Source of the DNA: Flavobacterium erciyesense
Lineage (GTDB): Bacteria; Bacteroidota; Bacteroidia; Flavobacteriales; Flavobacteriaceae
Direction: 5' to 3'
Length of the DNA: 64,000 bases
Assembly (NCBI RefSeq): GCF_018069925.1
Contig: NZ_JAGPXB010000006.1
Location: forward strand, 124,001-188,000
Every line of letters starts with the position of its first letter. Positions within the stretch are counted from its first letter, which is position 1. Positions 1-8,818 of the stretch are shown here, piece by piece. Under the pieces are notes generated by a model that worked only from the letters and a program-made list of their open reading frames with translations, did no database searches and was not told where the DNA came from. A program made the translations under genes and the position numbers.

Positions 1-7
1 AAATAAA

Positions 8-430
8 ATGAAAAAAACAATTTTAACTTTATTAGTGTCTTTATTTTTTGCGGTTGGAGCAGCTGCGCAAGAGGCAAGTACAGCAGAAACAGGTAAGATT
101 TATTTTTTACGATCTACTGGTTTTCAAGGATCTGCGGTTGCATTTAAAACCTTTATTGATGGTGAATTTGTGTGTAAGTTAAACAACAAAAAATACTCCA
201 TCCATGAGGTTCCTGCAGGAAAACACGAGTGCTCTGTTCAATTTGGTGGAAAAGTATCGAAAGAAAAAGCAGAGAAATTTATTGTTGATGTACAACCTGG
301 CAAAACAGTTTATGTTCAAATTGTATTTGAATCAGGTATGCTTATAAACAATGTGTATTGCGAAGAAGTAACAGAAAACACTGCTACTAGTAAAATGCAA
401 AACATGAAGGAAGATACGGATTGTAAATAA
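8..430 (+). CDS. Secreted DUF2846-like protein
   Basis: A 140-residue protein with a Sec signal peptide (Lys-rich start, hydrophobic core at about residues 5-18, then AAAQ as a likely cleavage site). The mature part is a small beta-rich domain with the features of DUF2846: an 'IYFLRSTG' strand, a central 'VPAGKH' turn near residue 69, and a final strand before a polar tail. No catalytic motif is seen and the function is unknown; export to the periplasm or envelope is inferred. It sits upstream of hisB on the same strand, separated by a 195-base repeat-rich spacer, so it may interrupt the his operon (hisGDC are not in view). The start ATG is 7 bases from the window edge, so its promoter is not visible. 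Confidence 0.7.
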   Translation: MKKTILTLLVSLFFAVGAAAQEASTAETGKIYFLRSTGFQGSAVAFKTFIDGEFVCKLNNKKYSIHEVPAGKHECSVQFGGKVSKEKAEKFIVDVQPGKTVYVQIVFESGMLINNVYCEEVTENTATSKMQNMKEDTDCK

Positions 431-556
431 TACCATTTAGCTTCACTGCTTCGCGTGAGGGATAGCAGTGAAGCTCTTTATACTGCCGCAAAGCAGGGCA
501 GGATAAAAGCGAGAACGAATAGCCCGACCCGACCTTTTTGGAGGGGCACGCCATAA
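431..556. repeat. GC-rich palindromic intergenic element
   Basis: The spacer between the DUF2846 gene and hisB is much richer in GC than its surroundings. It has a perfect 12-base inverted repeat, AGCTTCACTGCT at 439-450 and AGCAGTGAAGCT at 464-475, a smaller dyad around CTGCC/GGCAG at 481-500, and the string AGCCCGACCCGACC near 520. I recall this kind of element (GCGTGAGGGATAGC ... AGCCCGACCC ... GGCACGCC) as dispersed in Flavobacterium genomes. A related element is at 31014-31140. It may act as a REP-like element or as an RNA hairpin. Confidence 0.6.
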
Positions 557-625
557 AAATCTAAATTAAATACTAAATAAAAACGCAAATATTAATTGAA
601 TACTGCGTTTTCGACACTGACAATA

Positions 626-1762
626 ATGAAAAAAGTACTCTTTATCGATCGTGATGGAACGATGGTTTTGGAACCGCATGACTACCAATTGGATAGTTTT
701 GAAAAATTAGAATTCTACCCACAAGCGTTTCAGTTTTTGGGTAAAATTGCAAAAGAATTGGATTTTGAATTGGTTATGGTTACCAATCAAGATGGTTTAG
801 GTACCGCCTCTCATCCCGAAGAAAATTTTTGGCCCGTGCATAATTTGGTGATGAAAGCTTTTGAAAATGAAGGTGTTGTTTTTAGTGAAGTTTTGATCGA
901 TAAAACATTCCCACATGAAAATGCTCCTACTCGCAAGCCAGCAACTGGTTTACTGACTAAGTATATCAACAGTTCAGACTACGATTTGGCAAGTTCATTT
1001 GTAATTGGAGACCGAATTACTGATGTGGAATTAGCAAAAAACTTGGGTGCAAAAGGGATTTTTATCAATACAGATGAAGCATTAGGAAGTGACGAAATAG
1101 CTTCAAAAAGAGAAGAATTGGATTCTGTTATAGCACTACAAACTACAGATTGGAAAACGATTTATGAGTTTTTAAAATTAGAAGAACGTTCAGCAACCAT
1201 TTCGAGAAAGACAAATGAAACTGATATTTACATCAATTTGAACCTTGATGGAACTGGTAAGAGTAAAATTGAAACCGGAATTGCGTTTTTTGATCACATG
1301 TTAGACCAAATTGCGCGTCATGGGCAAATGGACTTGGAAATCCTTGTAAAAGGTGATCTAGAAGTAGACGAACACCACACCATTGAAGATACTGCAATAG
1401 CTCTTGGAGAAGTTTTTGCAAAAGCATTGGGTAATAAATTAGGTATTGAGCGTTATGGTTTTTGTTTACCAATGGATGATTGTTTAGCTCAAGTGGCTAT
1501 TGATTTTGGAGGTAGAAATTGGCTGGTTTGGGAAACCGAATTCAAGCGAGAAATGGTAGGTAAAATGCCAACCGAAATGTTCTTTCACTTCTTTAAATCG
1601 TTTTCAGATGGAGCCAAAGCCAATATCAACATCAAGGCTGAAGGTACCAATGAGCACCACAAAATTGAAGCGATCTTTAAAGCTTTTGCAAAAGCAATAA
1701 AAGTAGCCGTGAAGCGTGATACCGAAAAAATGATTTTACCAAGTACAAAAGGTATGTTGTAA
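626..1762 (+). CDS. hisB: Bifunctional histidinol-phosphatase / imidazoleglycerol-phosphate dehydratase
   Basis: HisB carries out two steps of histidine synthesis: dehydration of imidazoleglycerol phosphate and dephosphorylation of histidinol phosphate. The N-terminal HAD phosphatase domain (residues 1 to about 170) shows the DxD nucleophile motif at D8/D10 in FIDRDGT. The C-terminal IGPD domain (about 185-378) has the metal-binding histidine motifs [19 protein letters not shown] and [11 protein letters not shown]. The chosen start is the ATG at 626, which puts the HAD motif at the usual distance from the N terminus; the open frame reaches back to a TTG at 596, giving 10 extra unconserved residues. 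It is the first his gene in view. The length (378 aa) is normal for the fused enzyme. Confidence 0.96.
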   Translation: MKKVLFIDRDGTMVLEPHDYQLDSFEKLEFYPQAFQFLGKIAKELDFELVMVTNQDGLGTASHPEENFWPVHNLVMKAFENEGVVFSEVLIDKTFPHENAPTRKPATGLLTKYINSSDYDLASSFVIGDRITDVELAKNLGAKGIFINTDEALGSDEIASKREELDSVIALQTTDWKTIYEFLKLEERSATISRKTNETDIYINLNLDGTGKSKIETGIAFFDHMLDQIARHGQMDLEILVKGDLEVDEHHTIEDTAIALGEVFAKALGNKLGIERYGFCLPMDDCLAQVAIDFGGRNWLVWETEFKREMVGKMPTEMFFHFFKSFSDGAKANINIKAEGTNEHHKIEAIFKAFAKAIKVAVKRDTEKMILPSTKGML

Positions 1763-1766
1763 AAAT

Positions 1767-1830
1767 GTTTCAAGTTTAAAGTTTCAGGTTGACTCGAGCA
1801 ACTTTAAACGTTAAACTTGAAACTTGAAAC
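1767..1830. repeat. AACTTTAAAC-type inverted repeat
   Basis: The hisB-hisH spacer can fold into one long hairpin. The left arm (1767-1790, GTTTCAAGTTTAAAG...) is largely complementary to the right arm (1800-1830, AACTTTAAAC...CTTGAAAC), around the loop GACTCGAGC. The same word set recurs at 50459-50540 (two arms) and 62661-62690 (one arm), so this is a dispersed family. It lies inside an operon and lacks a T-run, so it is more likely a repeat or RNA stability element than a terminator. Confidence 0.7.
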
Positions 1831-1839
1831 AAAAGTGAA

Positions 1840-2421
1840 ATGAAAATAGTAATTATAAACTACGGAGCCGGAAATATTCAAAGCATTATGTTTGCCATAG
1901 AGCGCTTGGGTTTTACAGCAGTGCTTAGTAACGATTGGAAGGAAATAAAAGCCGCAGATAAGGTTATTTTTCCCGGTGTTGGTGAAGCAAGTTCTGCTAT
2001 GAAAATGCTTATCGATAGTGGTCTTGATGTATTGATTCCAACCTTGAAACAACCTGTTTTAGGGATTTGTTTGGGTATGCAATTGATGTGTAACAAATCA
2101 GAAGAAGGAAACACTGCTGGTTTGGAAATTTTTGATGTAAATGTGGTCAAATTCACTTCAAAAGTAAAAGTGCCGCAGATGGGCTGGAATCAAATTTATA
2201 ATTTGAGATCAGATTTGTTCAAAGGAATTGCTGAAAAGGAGTACATGTATTTGGTACATAGTTTTTATGCTCCAAATTGCGCCGATGCCATCGCTACCAC
2301 AAATTATGAAGTAGAATATGCCTCAGCGTTGAAGAAAAATAATTTTTATGGAACACAATTTCACCCTGAAAAAAGCGGCGATGTAGGAGAACAAATTTTA
2401 GGTAATTTCTTAAAATTATAA
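1840..2421 (+). CDS. hisH: Imidazole glycerol phosphate synthase, glutaminase subunit
   Basis: HisH is the class I glutamine amidotransferase half of IGP synthase. It frees ammonia from glutamine and channels it to HisF. At 193 residues it has the family's normal length. The oxyanion strand PGVGEA is near residue 48, the nucleophile C77 lies in GICLGMQ, and the His/Glu pair H175/E177 lies in FHPEKSG, so the catalytic triad is complete. It sits between hisB and hisA, with its partner hisF two genes downstream. The cytoplasmic complex converts PRFAR to IGP and AICAR. Confidence 0.96.
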   Translation: MKIVIINYGAGNIQSIMFAIERLGFTAVLSNDWKEIKAADKVIFPGVGEASSAMKMLIDSGLDVLIPTLKQPVLGICLGMQLMCNKSEEGNTAGLEIFDVNVVKFTSKVKVPQMGWNQIYNLRSDLFKGIAEKEYMYLVHSFYAPNCADAIATTNYEVEYASALKKNNFYGTQFHPEKSGDVGEQILGNFLKL

Positions 2422-2422
2422 A

Positions 2423-2520
2423 ATTGAAAAATTCAAAGATTGAAAAATTAGGGGAGTCAAATATTTCTTTGACCAACAGTATTAATCTTTTAATAATTCA
2501 ATTATTAAATCTTTAAATTA
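2423..2520. repeat. AATCTTT/AAAGATT inverted repeat in hisH-hisA spacer
   Basis: Arms of the type AATTGAAAAATTCAAAGATT (2423-2442) and TCAATTATTAAATCTTTAAATT (about 2497-2518) lie in inverse orientation around a unique core (GGGGAGTCAAAT...). A single right arm of the same kind (ATCTTTCAATTTTTAATCTT...) recurs in the hisF-hisIE spacer near 4150-4185. It looks like another dispersed palindromic spacer family, different from the one between hisB and hisH. Confidence 0.5.
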
Positions 2521-2526
2521 AAATAA

Positions 2527-3252
2527 ATGAGAATAATACCAGCAATAGATATCATCGACGGGAAATGTGTCCGTTTGTCCAAAGGAGATTACAACACCAA
2601 AATTATTTACAACGAAAATCCGCTAGAAGTTGCTAAAGAATTTGAAGCGCACGGAATAGAATATTTACATTTAGTAGATTTAGACGGAGCAAAATCAAGC
2701 CAGATTGTAAATTATAAAATATTGGAACAAATTGCAACTCAAACTAGTTTAAAAATTGATTTTGGCGGTGGTTTGAAAGCAGATTCCGATTTGAAAATTG
2801 CATTCGAAAGTGGTGCCAATCAAATTACTGGCGGCAGTATTGCTGTGAAAAATAGAGAATTATTCGGAAAATGGATTGCGGAGTATGGTGCGGATAAAAT
2901 TATTTTAGGAGCAGATGCTAATAATGAAAAAGTAGCTGTTTCAGGCTGGTTAGAAGATTCTAATGAAGATTTGATTCCCTTTATTCAAGATTATCAAAGT
3001 AAAGGAATTCAGTACGTAATTTGTACTGATATTGCCAAAGACGGAATGCTAGAAGGACCATCTTTTGATTTGTATGCTAAAATTTTAGCAGAAGCAAAAG
3101 GAATAAAACTTATTGCTTCAGGAGGAATTTCGACTTTTGATGAATTACCAAGGCTTGCCGAATTAGGTTGCGAAGGAACAATAATTGGTAAAGCTATATA
3201 TGAAGGACGAATTTCATTGAAACAGTTAGAGCAATACATATTAAACAAATAG
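2527..3252 (+). CDS. hisA: ProFAR isomerase (phosphoribosylformimino-AICAR ribotide isomerase)
   Basis: HisA catalyses the Amadori rearrangement of ProFAR to PRFAR, a cytoplasmic step of histidine synthesis. The 241-residue beta/alpha barrel starts with [12 protein letters not shown], giving catalytic D8; the second acid is D130 in ILGAD. Phosphate-binding loops appear as DFGGGLK near residue 80 and ASGGIS near residue 200. The length is typical. It lies between hisH and hisF, the order common in Bacteroidota. It is separated from HisF, a barrel paralogue, by its shorter length and HisA-type start. Confidence 0.96.
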   Translation: MRIIPAIDIIDGKCVRLSKGDYNTKIIYNENPLEVAKEFEAHGIEYLHLVDLDGAKSSQIVNYKILEQIATQTSLKIDFGGGLKADSDLKIAFESGANQITGGSIAVKNRELFGKWIAEYGADKIILGADANNEKVAVSGWLEDSNEDLIPFIQDYQSKGIQYVICTDIAKDGMLEGPSFDLYAKILAEAKGIKLIASGGISTFDELPRLAELGCEGTIIGKAIYEGRISLKQLEQYILNK

Positions 3253-3256
3253 ATTA

Positions 3257-3347
3257 TCTCGCGAAGAAGCACAAAGAAGACGCAAAGATTCACCAAAAAT
3301 TTTGTGTGTCTTTGTGATAGCTTAGTGAATCTCTGTGTAACAACAAA
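3257..3347. repeat. CGCAAAG/CTTTGTG inverted repeat in hisA-hisF spacer
   Basis: The left arm carries AAGCACAAAGAAGACGCAAAG and the right arm GTGTGTCTTTGTGATAGCTTAG, giving an imperfect long dyad between hisA and hisF. The words ACGCAAAG and CTTTGTG are, from memory, typical of a widespread Bacteroidota intergenic repeat. An open frame runs through the right arm into hisF, but the encoded residues do not match the HisF family, so it is excluded from the gene. Confidence 0.55.
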
Positions 3348-3351
3348 AAAT

Positions 3352-4107
3352 ATGCTTACAAAAAGAATAATTCCTTGTCTGGACATAAAAAACGGAAGAA
3401 CGGTAAAAGGTGTCAACTTTGTAGACTTACGTGATGCCGGTGATCCAGTTGAATTGGCCAAAATCTATTCGGATGAAGGAGCTGATGAATTGGTTTTTCT
3501 AGACATTTCGGCAACGGAAGAAAGAAGAAAAACATTAATTGATTTGGTTCGAAAAGTAGCTTCAACTATTAATATTCCATTTACAGTTGGTGGCGGAATT
3601 TCCTCTGTCAAGGACGTTGATGTTTTATTGCAAAATGGTGCCGATAAAGTATCTATCAATTCATCAGCTGTTAAAAATCCGCAGTTGATTAATGATTTGG
3701 CACAAAAATTTGGAAGCCAATGTGTTGTAGTAGCCATTGACGCTAAGCAAATTGACGGTCAGTGGATTGTACATTTAGTGGGCGGAAAAGTGCCTACTGA
3801 ATTGAATTTATTTGATTGGGCAAAAGAAGTCGAGCAACGTGGAGCAGGTGAAATATTATTCACCTCTATGGATAATGACGGAACTAAAAATGGTTTTGCT
3901 AATGAGGCTTTGGCCAAACTTTCGGAACTAGTTAATATCCCAATTATTGCTTCGGGAGGTGCAGGAAACATTCAGCATTTTGTAGATTCATTTATTGATG
4001 GAAAAGCCGATGCAGCCTTAGCAGCAAGTGTATTTCATTTTAAAGAAATTGAAATCAAAACATTAAAAGAAGCTCTTAAAAATAACAATATTGAGGTTAG
4101 GATATAG
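3352..4107 (+). CDS. hisF: Imidazole glycerol phosphate synthase, cyclase subunit
   Basis: HisF is the synthase/cyclase half of IGP synthase and makes IGP and AICAR from PRFAR using ammonia from HisH. The chosen ATG at 3352 gives a 251-residue barrel starting [15 protein letters not shown], exactly as the family does; catalytic acids are D11 and D130 (VVVAIDAK). The GGGIS and ASGGAG phosphate loops are near residues 80 and 203. The frame is open upstream to 3304 only because it reads through the repeat. It is followed by hisIE after an 83-base spacer. Confidence 0.96.
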   Translation: MLTKRIIPCLDIKNGRTVKGVNFVDLRDAGDPVELAKIYSDEGADELVFLDISATEERRKTLIDLVRKVASTINIPFTVGGGISSVKDVDVLLQNGADKVSINSSAVKNPQLINDLAQKFGSQCVVVAIDAKQIDGQWIVHLVGGKVPTELNLFDWAKEVEQRGAGEILFTSMDNDGTKNGFANEALAKLSELVNIPIIASGGAGNIQHFVDSFIDGKADAALAASVFHFKEIEIKTLKEALKNNNIEVRI

Positions 4108-4190
4108 AAACAGATACTAGAATAAAGAGAAAAGAGAATCGTACTAGATAATCTTTCAATTTTTAATCTTTCAATCTTTAAATTAAAAAA

Positions 4191-4790
4191 ATGAACATAG
4201 ATTTCTTAAAAAATACAGACGGATTAATTCCAGCCATTATACAAGATAGCGAAACCAAAGCCGTTTTGATGTTGGGCTACATGAATGAAGAAGCATATCG
4301 TAAAACTATTGACACGCAAAAAGTAACTTTTTTTAGCCGCTCTAAACAAAGACTTTGGACAAAAGGAGAGGAGAGTGGCAGCTTTTTAAACTTGGTTGAT
4401 ATAAAAAATGACTGTGATGGCGATACTTTATTGATTCAAGCAAAACCAGTTGGTCCAACATGTCATACAGGTGCTGATACTTGCTGGCAAACAGAAAACA
4501 AAGCTGATTATGGGTTTATTTCACAATTAGAGCAAACCATCGAAACGAGAAGAGAAAAAGCTGACTCGGAGAAGAGTTATGTTGCTTCATTATTTCAATT
4601 AGGAATCAACAAAATTGCACAAAAAGTAGGTGAAGAAGCAATAGAAGTAGTTATTGAAGCCAAAGATGATAATGATGATTTATTCTTAAGTGAAAGTGCT
4701 GATTTATTGTTTCATTATTTGATTTTGCTGCAAGCCAAAGGATTCAAATTGAATGATGTTATTGATGTGCTAAAAAGTCGACAGAAATAA
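4191..4790 (+). CDS. hisIE: Bifunctional phosphoribosyl-AMP cyclohydrolase / phosphoribosyl-ATP pyrophosphatase
   Basis: This 199-residue fusion performs steps two and three of histidine synthesis. The N-terminal PR-AMP cyclohydrolase part (to about residue 105) has the FFSRSKQRLWTKGE motif and the Asp/Cys zinc and magnesium site NDCDGDTLL, with further cysteines in GPTCHTGADTC. The C-terminal PR-ATP pyrophosphatase part (about 115-199) has the MazG-like EEAIEVVIEAK helix and SADLLFHYL. It is the last gene of the his operon, followed by a strong terminator. Confidence 0.96.
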   Translation: MNIDFLKNTDGLIPAIIQDSETKAVLMLGYMNEEAYRKTIDTQKVTFFSRSKQRLWTKGEESGSFLNLVDIKNDCDGDTLLIQAKPVGPTCHTGADTCWQTENKADYGFISQLEQTIETRREKADSEKSYVASLFQLGINKIAQKVGEEAIEVVIEAKDDNDDLFLSESADLLFHYLILLQAKGFKLNDVIDVLKSRQK

Positions 4791-4804
4791 TCTAGAAAAC
4801 TATA

Positions 4805-4850
4805 AAAACAAAACCCAATAGAAATTTAAAATCTATTGGGTTTTGTTTTT
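4805..4850 (+). terminator. Rho-independent terminator of the his operon
   Basis: An 18-bp perfect stem pairs 4805-4822 with 4832-4849 around a 9-base loop. The core is AAACCCAATAGA / TCTATTGGGTTT, and the stem ends in a T-rich run. It lies 15 bases after the hisIE stop. Confidence 0.9.
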
Positions 4851-4943
4851 TATTTAAAATACTAAACTTGTATATTTAATTTTTGAAAATCAAATAATTA
4901 AATATCTGAAACAGTTTTTCAATCTTTTAATACAATCCACATC

Positions 4944-6041
4944 TTGCAACAAAACACCAATCATACCGGCTTGTACATTATTCTAACGACAGAGGAAGAT
5001 GATTTGAGACCGGTTTACATAGCAGGAAATTTCAATAATTGGCAAACACAGGACCAAGCATTTGTGATGGAGAAAATGGGGCAAAACAAATACCATTTTA
5101 AGTTCCCAAATGATTTTGTTTTTCCTGAAACTCTTTTGTATAAATTTACAAAAGGTGATTGGAGTGAAGTCGAAATTGACGAAAATGGCAATCGAACAGA
5201 AAACCGCACAACTGTCTTAAGAACAGGAATTCAGCTCGAGTCTGTAGCTCGATGGAGGAAAAATTGGTTGCCCTTTAAGCAATCGTTTTTACCGCAAATA
5301 CAATTAATTTCAGATGAATTTGAAATTCCTCAACTCAACAAAACTCGAAAAATTTGGGCTTTATTGCCACACGATTACGATCAGTCAGAGGAAAGGTATC
5401 CTGTCATGTATTTACAAGATGCTCAAAATTTATTTAACGATAATTCTGAATTTGGCAACTGGGAAATCGATAAAAAAATAGCAGTGATGTCAGAATACAA
5501 AATTGGTAAAATTATCATCATTGCGATCGAACATGCCGATGAAGATCGTCTAAAAGAGTATAATGTGGGTAAAACAATTTTAGGAAAAGGACAAGGTAAA
5601 AAGTACATTCGATTTGTTACCGAAACACTAAAACCATACGTTGATGTTCATTTTAGAACAAAAAAAGAACGTGAATTTACTGGAATTGGTGGAAGCAGTA
5701 TGGGTGGATTGGTGAGTATTTTTAGTGGGCTCCGAAATCCTGAAGTTTTTGGCAAGTTGATGATATTTTCTCCTTCGTTATGGGTTGTGCCCGAATTAAC
5801 TATTAAAACCAATGATCTTCCTTTTCCAGAAACAAAAATTTATTTATACGCTGGCGGAAATGAAAGTAAAACGATGCTAAATCAAGTTAAAAATTTTAAA
5901 AATGAATTAATAAAGAGTACATTTATAAATGACTTGAACTTATTGAATGTCAGTATTAATAGATACGGACAGCACAGTGAGCGCTATTGGAGTGATGAAT
6001 TCCCAAAAGCAATCGAATGGTTGTTTTTTCAACAAAAGTAA
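4944..6041 (+). CDS. Esterase-family hydrolase with N-terminal CBM48/E-set domain
   Basis: A 365-residue putative cytoplasmic esterase; no signal peptide is seen. Residues about 8-95 resemble a carbohydrate-binding E-set domain (VYIAGNFNNWQ, as in glycogen-binding or esterase N domains). Residues about 125-362 are an alpha/beta hydrolase of the esterase D / enterochelin esterase type: nucleophile S252 in GGSSMGG and a likely catalytic His in the C-terminal HSERYW. The start is a TTG at 4944, because the frame closes at a TGA at 4908 and the first ATG would cut the E-set domain. It heads a plus-strand set with an M17 aminopeptidase and an ATP-grasp ligase. The substrate is unknown; an ester or peptide-like product of the neighbouring ligases is an inference. 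Confidence 0.8.
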   Translation: MQQNTNHTGLYIILTTEEDDLRPVYIAGNFNNWQTQDQAFVMEKMGQNKYHFKFPNDFVFPETLLYKFTKGDWSEVEIDENGNRTENRTTVLRTGIQLESVARWRKNWLPFKQSFLPQIQLISDEFEIPQLNKTRKIWALLPHDYDQSEERYPVMYLQDAQNLFNDNSEFGNWEIDKKIAVMSEYKIGKIIIIAIEHADEDRLKEYNVGKTILGKGQGKKYIRFVTETLKPYVDVHFRTKKEREFTGIGGSSMGGLVSIFSGLRNPEVFGKLMIFSPSLWVVPELTIKTNDLPFPETKIYLYAGGNESKTMLNQVKNFKNELIKSTFINDLNLLNVSINRYGQHSERYWSDEFPKAIEWLFFQQK

Positions 6042-6086
6042 ATTCAATAAACAAATAGTTCGTATAACTAGTTTACAGACATCATT

Positions 6087-7520
6087 ATGAAAATAAAAAT
6101 CATTCCAGATTTAGAAACCTTTTCAGGTACAATCTTGATTCCAATGTTTGAGAATGAAGAGGTAGATAGAACCATAATAATATCAGAAAACACCTCAGTA
6201 CCATCAACTCTTTTTAGCGGAAAAAAAGATAGCACTTATGCGTTTCAAGATAAAAATAATTTGTGTTTGGCAATTGGTTTGGGAAAACAAGCCGATTATA
6301 AAACAATAAAAACTATTTTTAGACGTGTAGCAGCAAAACAGCAAGATCTGCTAAATGAAGGTGTTGCCATACTAATTTCAGAAAATTTTTCTGCAACTCA
6401 GGTTGAAGCGATCATTTCTGGCCTTTTATTAGGAACTTATAATTTGGGACATTACAAAAAAGAGCAAAAGAATCATGCTTTTTTAAATCCGAATTTCATT
6501 TTAAACATAGTCACTACTTCAAATTTCAAATCCGCAGCTGAGAGAGGAATTAAAATTGCTCATGCGCAATTGGCAAATTTCCATTTGGTAGATCTGCCAC
6601 CAAATACCGTTACACCCAAGTATCTCGCCAATTGGGCTGTAGAAAAAGGAAAACAATATGGTTTTGATGTAGTTGTTTTAGGCCATGAAGATGCCAAAAT
6701 TGCAGGACTTGGTGCTTTTTTAGCCGTAGGTAAAGGTAGTGAGCAAGAGCCGCAGTTTGTCATAATGAAATATGTACCAAAGAACGCTGTTCAGCCACTT
6801 AAGCACGTGGGATTAGTAGGTAAAGGCATTACTTTTGACACAGGAGGCTTGAATATAAAAACTGCGGGGATGTTGCATATGAAGTGCGATATGGCAGGTG
6901 GAGCAGCTGTATTTGGTGCCATGCAATTAATAGCTGATTTGCAAATACCTATTCAAGTAACCGCTATTGTTCCTTGTGCGGAGAATGCGGTAGATGCCAA
7001 GTCTTTTTTACCAAGCGATGTAATTAAAAGCTATAGTGGTCATTCCATTGAAATTATTGACACTGATGCTGAGGGCCGACTTATCTTAGCTGATGCTTTG
7101 TCCTACATGATCAAGAATTTTAATCCTGAATATCTAATTGATATTGCTACATTAACAGGTAGCAGTGTAGGTACTTTTGGCTATGAATGCGGTGCATTAT
7201 TTACGAACAACTCTAAAATAGCGGAGCAATTACAAGTAAATGGGGACGAAATTGGCGAAAGACTGTGGCAGTTACCACTTTGGGACTGTTACAAAAGTGA
7301 TATTCAAAGTGATATTGCAGATGTGAAAAACTATAGTGGAAAAGCAGTTGCAGGAGCGATTAGTGCGGCTAAATTTTTAGAATATTTTACAAACGAGCAT
7401 CCTGCTTGGGCTCATTTAGATATTGCAGGCGTTGCATTTGGCGATGATGAATTTGCTAAAAGTAAACACGCAACAGGTTATGGCGTACATTTATTAACTT
7501 CATTTGTTGAAAATCTTTAA
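6087..7520 (+). CDS. M17 leucyl aminopeptidase family protein
   Basis: A 477-residue cytoplasmic dizinc aminopeptidase of the PepA/leucyl aminopeptidase family. All PepA metal and catalytic positions are present: K246, D251, K258, D269, D327, E329 and R331 (VGKGITFDTGG and IDTDAEGRL motifs). The N-terminal domain (about 1-150) is less conserved. The gene ends 3 bases before an ATP-grasp ligase, so translational coupling is likely. Pairing a peptidase with a ligase suggests processing or turnover of a small peptide or amide rather than, or besides, general peptide recycling (inference). Confidence 0.9.
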   Translation: MKIKIIPDLETFSGTILIPMFENEEVDRTIIISENTSVPSTLFSGKKDSTYAFQDKNNLCLAIGLGKQADYKTIKTIFRRVAAKQQDLLNEGVAILISENFSATQVEAIISGLLLGTYNLGHYKKEQKNHAFLNPNFILNIVTTSNFKSAAERGIKIAHAQLANFHLVDLPPNTVTPKYLANWAVEKGKQYGFDVVVLGHEDAKIAGLGAFLAVGKGSEQEPQFVIMKYVPKNAVQPLKHVGLVGKGITFDTGGLNIKTAGMLHMKCDMAGGAAVFGAMQLIADLQIPIQVTAIVPCAENAVDAKSFLPSDVIKSYSGHSIEIIDTDAEGRLILADALSYMIKNFNPEYLIDIATLTGSSVGTFGYECGALFTNNSKIAEQLQVNGDEIGERLWQLPLWDCYKSDIQSDIADVKNYSGKAVAGAISAAKFLEYFTNEHPAWAHLDIAGVAFGDDEFAKSKHATGYGVHLLTSFVENL

Positions 7521-7523
7521 GTT

Positions 7524-8738
7524 ATGAAAAATTCCAAAAATTTTCTTTGCATCTCGAATTACTTTAAAGGGACAGATTTTTTAACTCATTTAAGCAAATT
7601 AAACAACAATGTTTATTTGGTTACTAGCGAAAAATTAAGAGATAAACCTTGGCCTCACCAACATATAAAAGAAATTTTTTATATGGAAGGTCTGGACGTC
7701 GACTGGAATTTAGAGCATTTATTATTAGGTGTAGGTAACTTTATGAAATCTACAAAAATTGATGCCATTGTAGCTCTAGATGATTATGATGTAGAAAAAG
7801 CAACTTATTTGCGTGAAAATTTACGAATAGACGGAATGGGGCAAACAACCGGAAGATACTTTAGAGACAAATTGGCCATGCGCATGAGAGCGAAGAGTTG
7901 TGCAATTCCAATACCTGCTTTTTGTTCTCTTTTTAATGATCATGACATCAATACTTTTGCAGATACTGTAGCGGCTCCGTGGGTTCTCAAACCAAGATCT
8001 GAAGCTTCGGCATCAGGAATCATAAAAGTATATGATAAAGAAACACTTTGGATTCACATCAACGAGCTTGGTAACAATAGATTTAAATACCTTTTAGAAC
8101 AGTTTAAACCTGGTGCCGTGTACCATTGTGACAGTTTAATTTCAAATGGTCAAGTCATTTTCAGTTTAACATCGAAGTATTTGGCGACCCCGATGGAAAT
8201 ATCGCAAGGTGGTGGCGTTTTCAGAACAGCTAATGTACACTATGATTCAGAGGATGATTTAGTTATCAAAGAATTAAACGTTCAGGTCATGAAAAGTTTT
8301 GGTTTAAAGCATGGTGCCGCGCACACCGAGTTCATCAAAAATGAAGAAACTGGTAAAATGTATTTTCTTGAAACTTCGTCAAGAGTAGGAGGCGCTCATA
8401 TAGCCGAAATGGTGGCAGAGGCATCTAATATTAATTTGTGGAAAGAATGGGCTGCAATTGAAAATTCATTGGCCAAAGGAACGGCATACCAATTACCAAC
8501 CGTTAAAAAAGAATATGCTGGTATTGTGCTCACACTTTCAAAGTACCAACATCCGAACTTAGCCGCTTTTTCTGACCCAGAAGTTTGCTTTAAAGTTCCT
8601 TTAGAATACCATGCGGGAATCATTGTTAAATCAGATAACGCGGAACGTATACAATTTCTATTAGAAGATTATGGAACCCGATTACGGGAAGATTTTACAG
8701 CTGTAATAGAGCAAGTTAAAGTGGATAATTTACATTAA
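7524..8738 (+). CDS. ATP-grasp domain ligase
   Basis: A 404-residue ATP-grasp protein of the carbamoyl-phosphate synthase/biotin carboxylase-like group. An N-terminal Rossmann-like region (1-110, 'AIVALDDYDVEKA') precedes the ATP-grasp fold: PWVLKPRSEASASGI is the ATP-binding Lys strand and loop, and YFLETSSRVGG supplies the metal-binding Glu and the Arg-rich loop. Such enzymes form amide or thioester bonds via acyl-phosphates; the substrates here are unknown. It is 3 bases after the M17 aminopeptidase and likely co-transcribed. A second ATP-grasp gene at 24546-25487 and a GCS2 amidoligase at 23368-24477 may belong to the same pathway (inference). Confidence 0.82.
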   Translation: MKNSKNFLCISNYFKGTDFLTHLSKLNNNVYLVTSEKLRDKPWPHQHIKEIFYMEGLDVDWNLEHLLLGVGNFMKSTKIDAIVALDDYDVEKATYLRENLRIDGMGQTTGRYFRDKLAMRMRAKSCAIPIPAFCSLFNDHDINTFADTVAAPWVLKPRSEASASGIIKVYDKETLWIHINELGNNRFKYLLEQFKPGAVYHCDSLISNGQVIFSLTSKYLATPMEISQGGGVFRTANVHYDSEDDLVIKELNVQVMKSFGLKHGAAHTEFIKNEETGKMYFLETSSRVGGAHIAEMVAEASNINLWKEWAAIENSLAKGTAYQLPTVKKEYAGIVLTLSKYQHPNLAAFSDPEVCFKVPLEYHAGIIVKSDNAERIQFLLEDYGTRLREDFTAVIEQVKVDNLH

Positions 8739-8818
8739 TACTTACAATAAAATCAACAAGATAAAATCACTTTTTTAAAATGAATAAATTATTAGATCTT
8801 GTTGTTCATATACGAATC

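Noticed and set aside
596..625. TTG-initiated extension of hisB
   Set aside because: The ten extra residues are not family-like and the ATG at 626 places the HAD DxD motif normally.
3009..3461. 150-codon minus-strand frame across the hisA-hisF junction
   Set aside because: It spans the end of hisA, the repeat and the start of hisF on the opposite strand; no family features.
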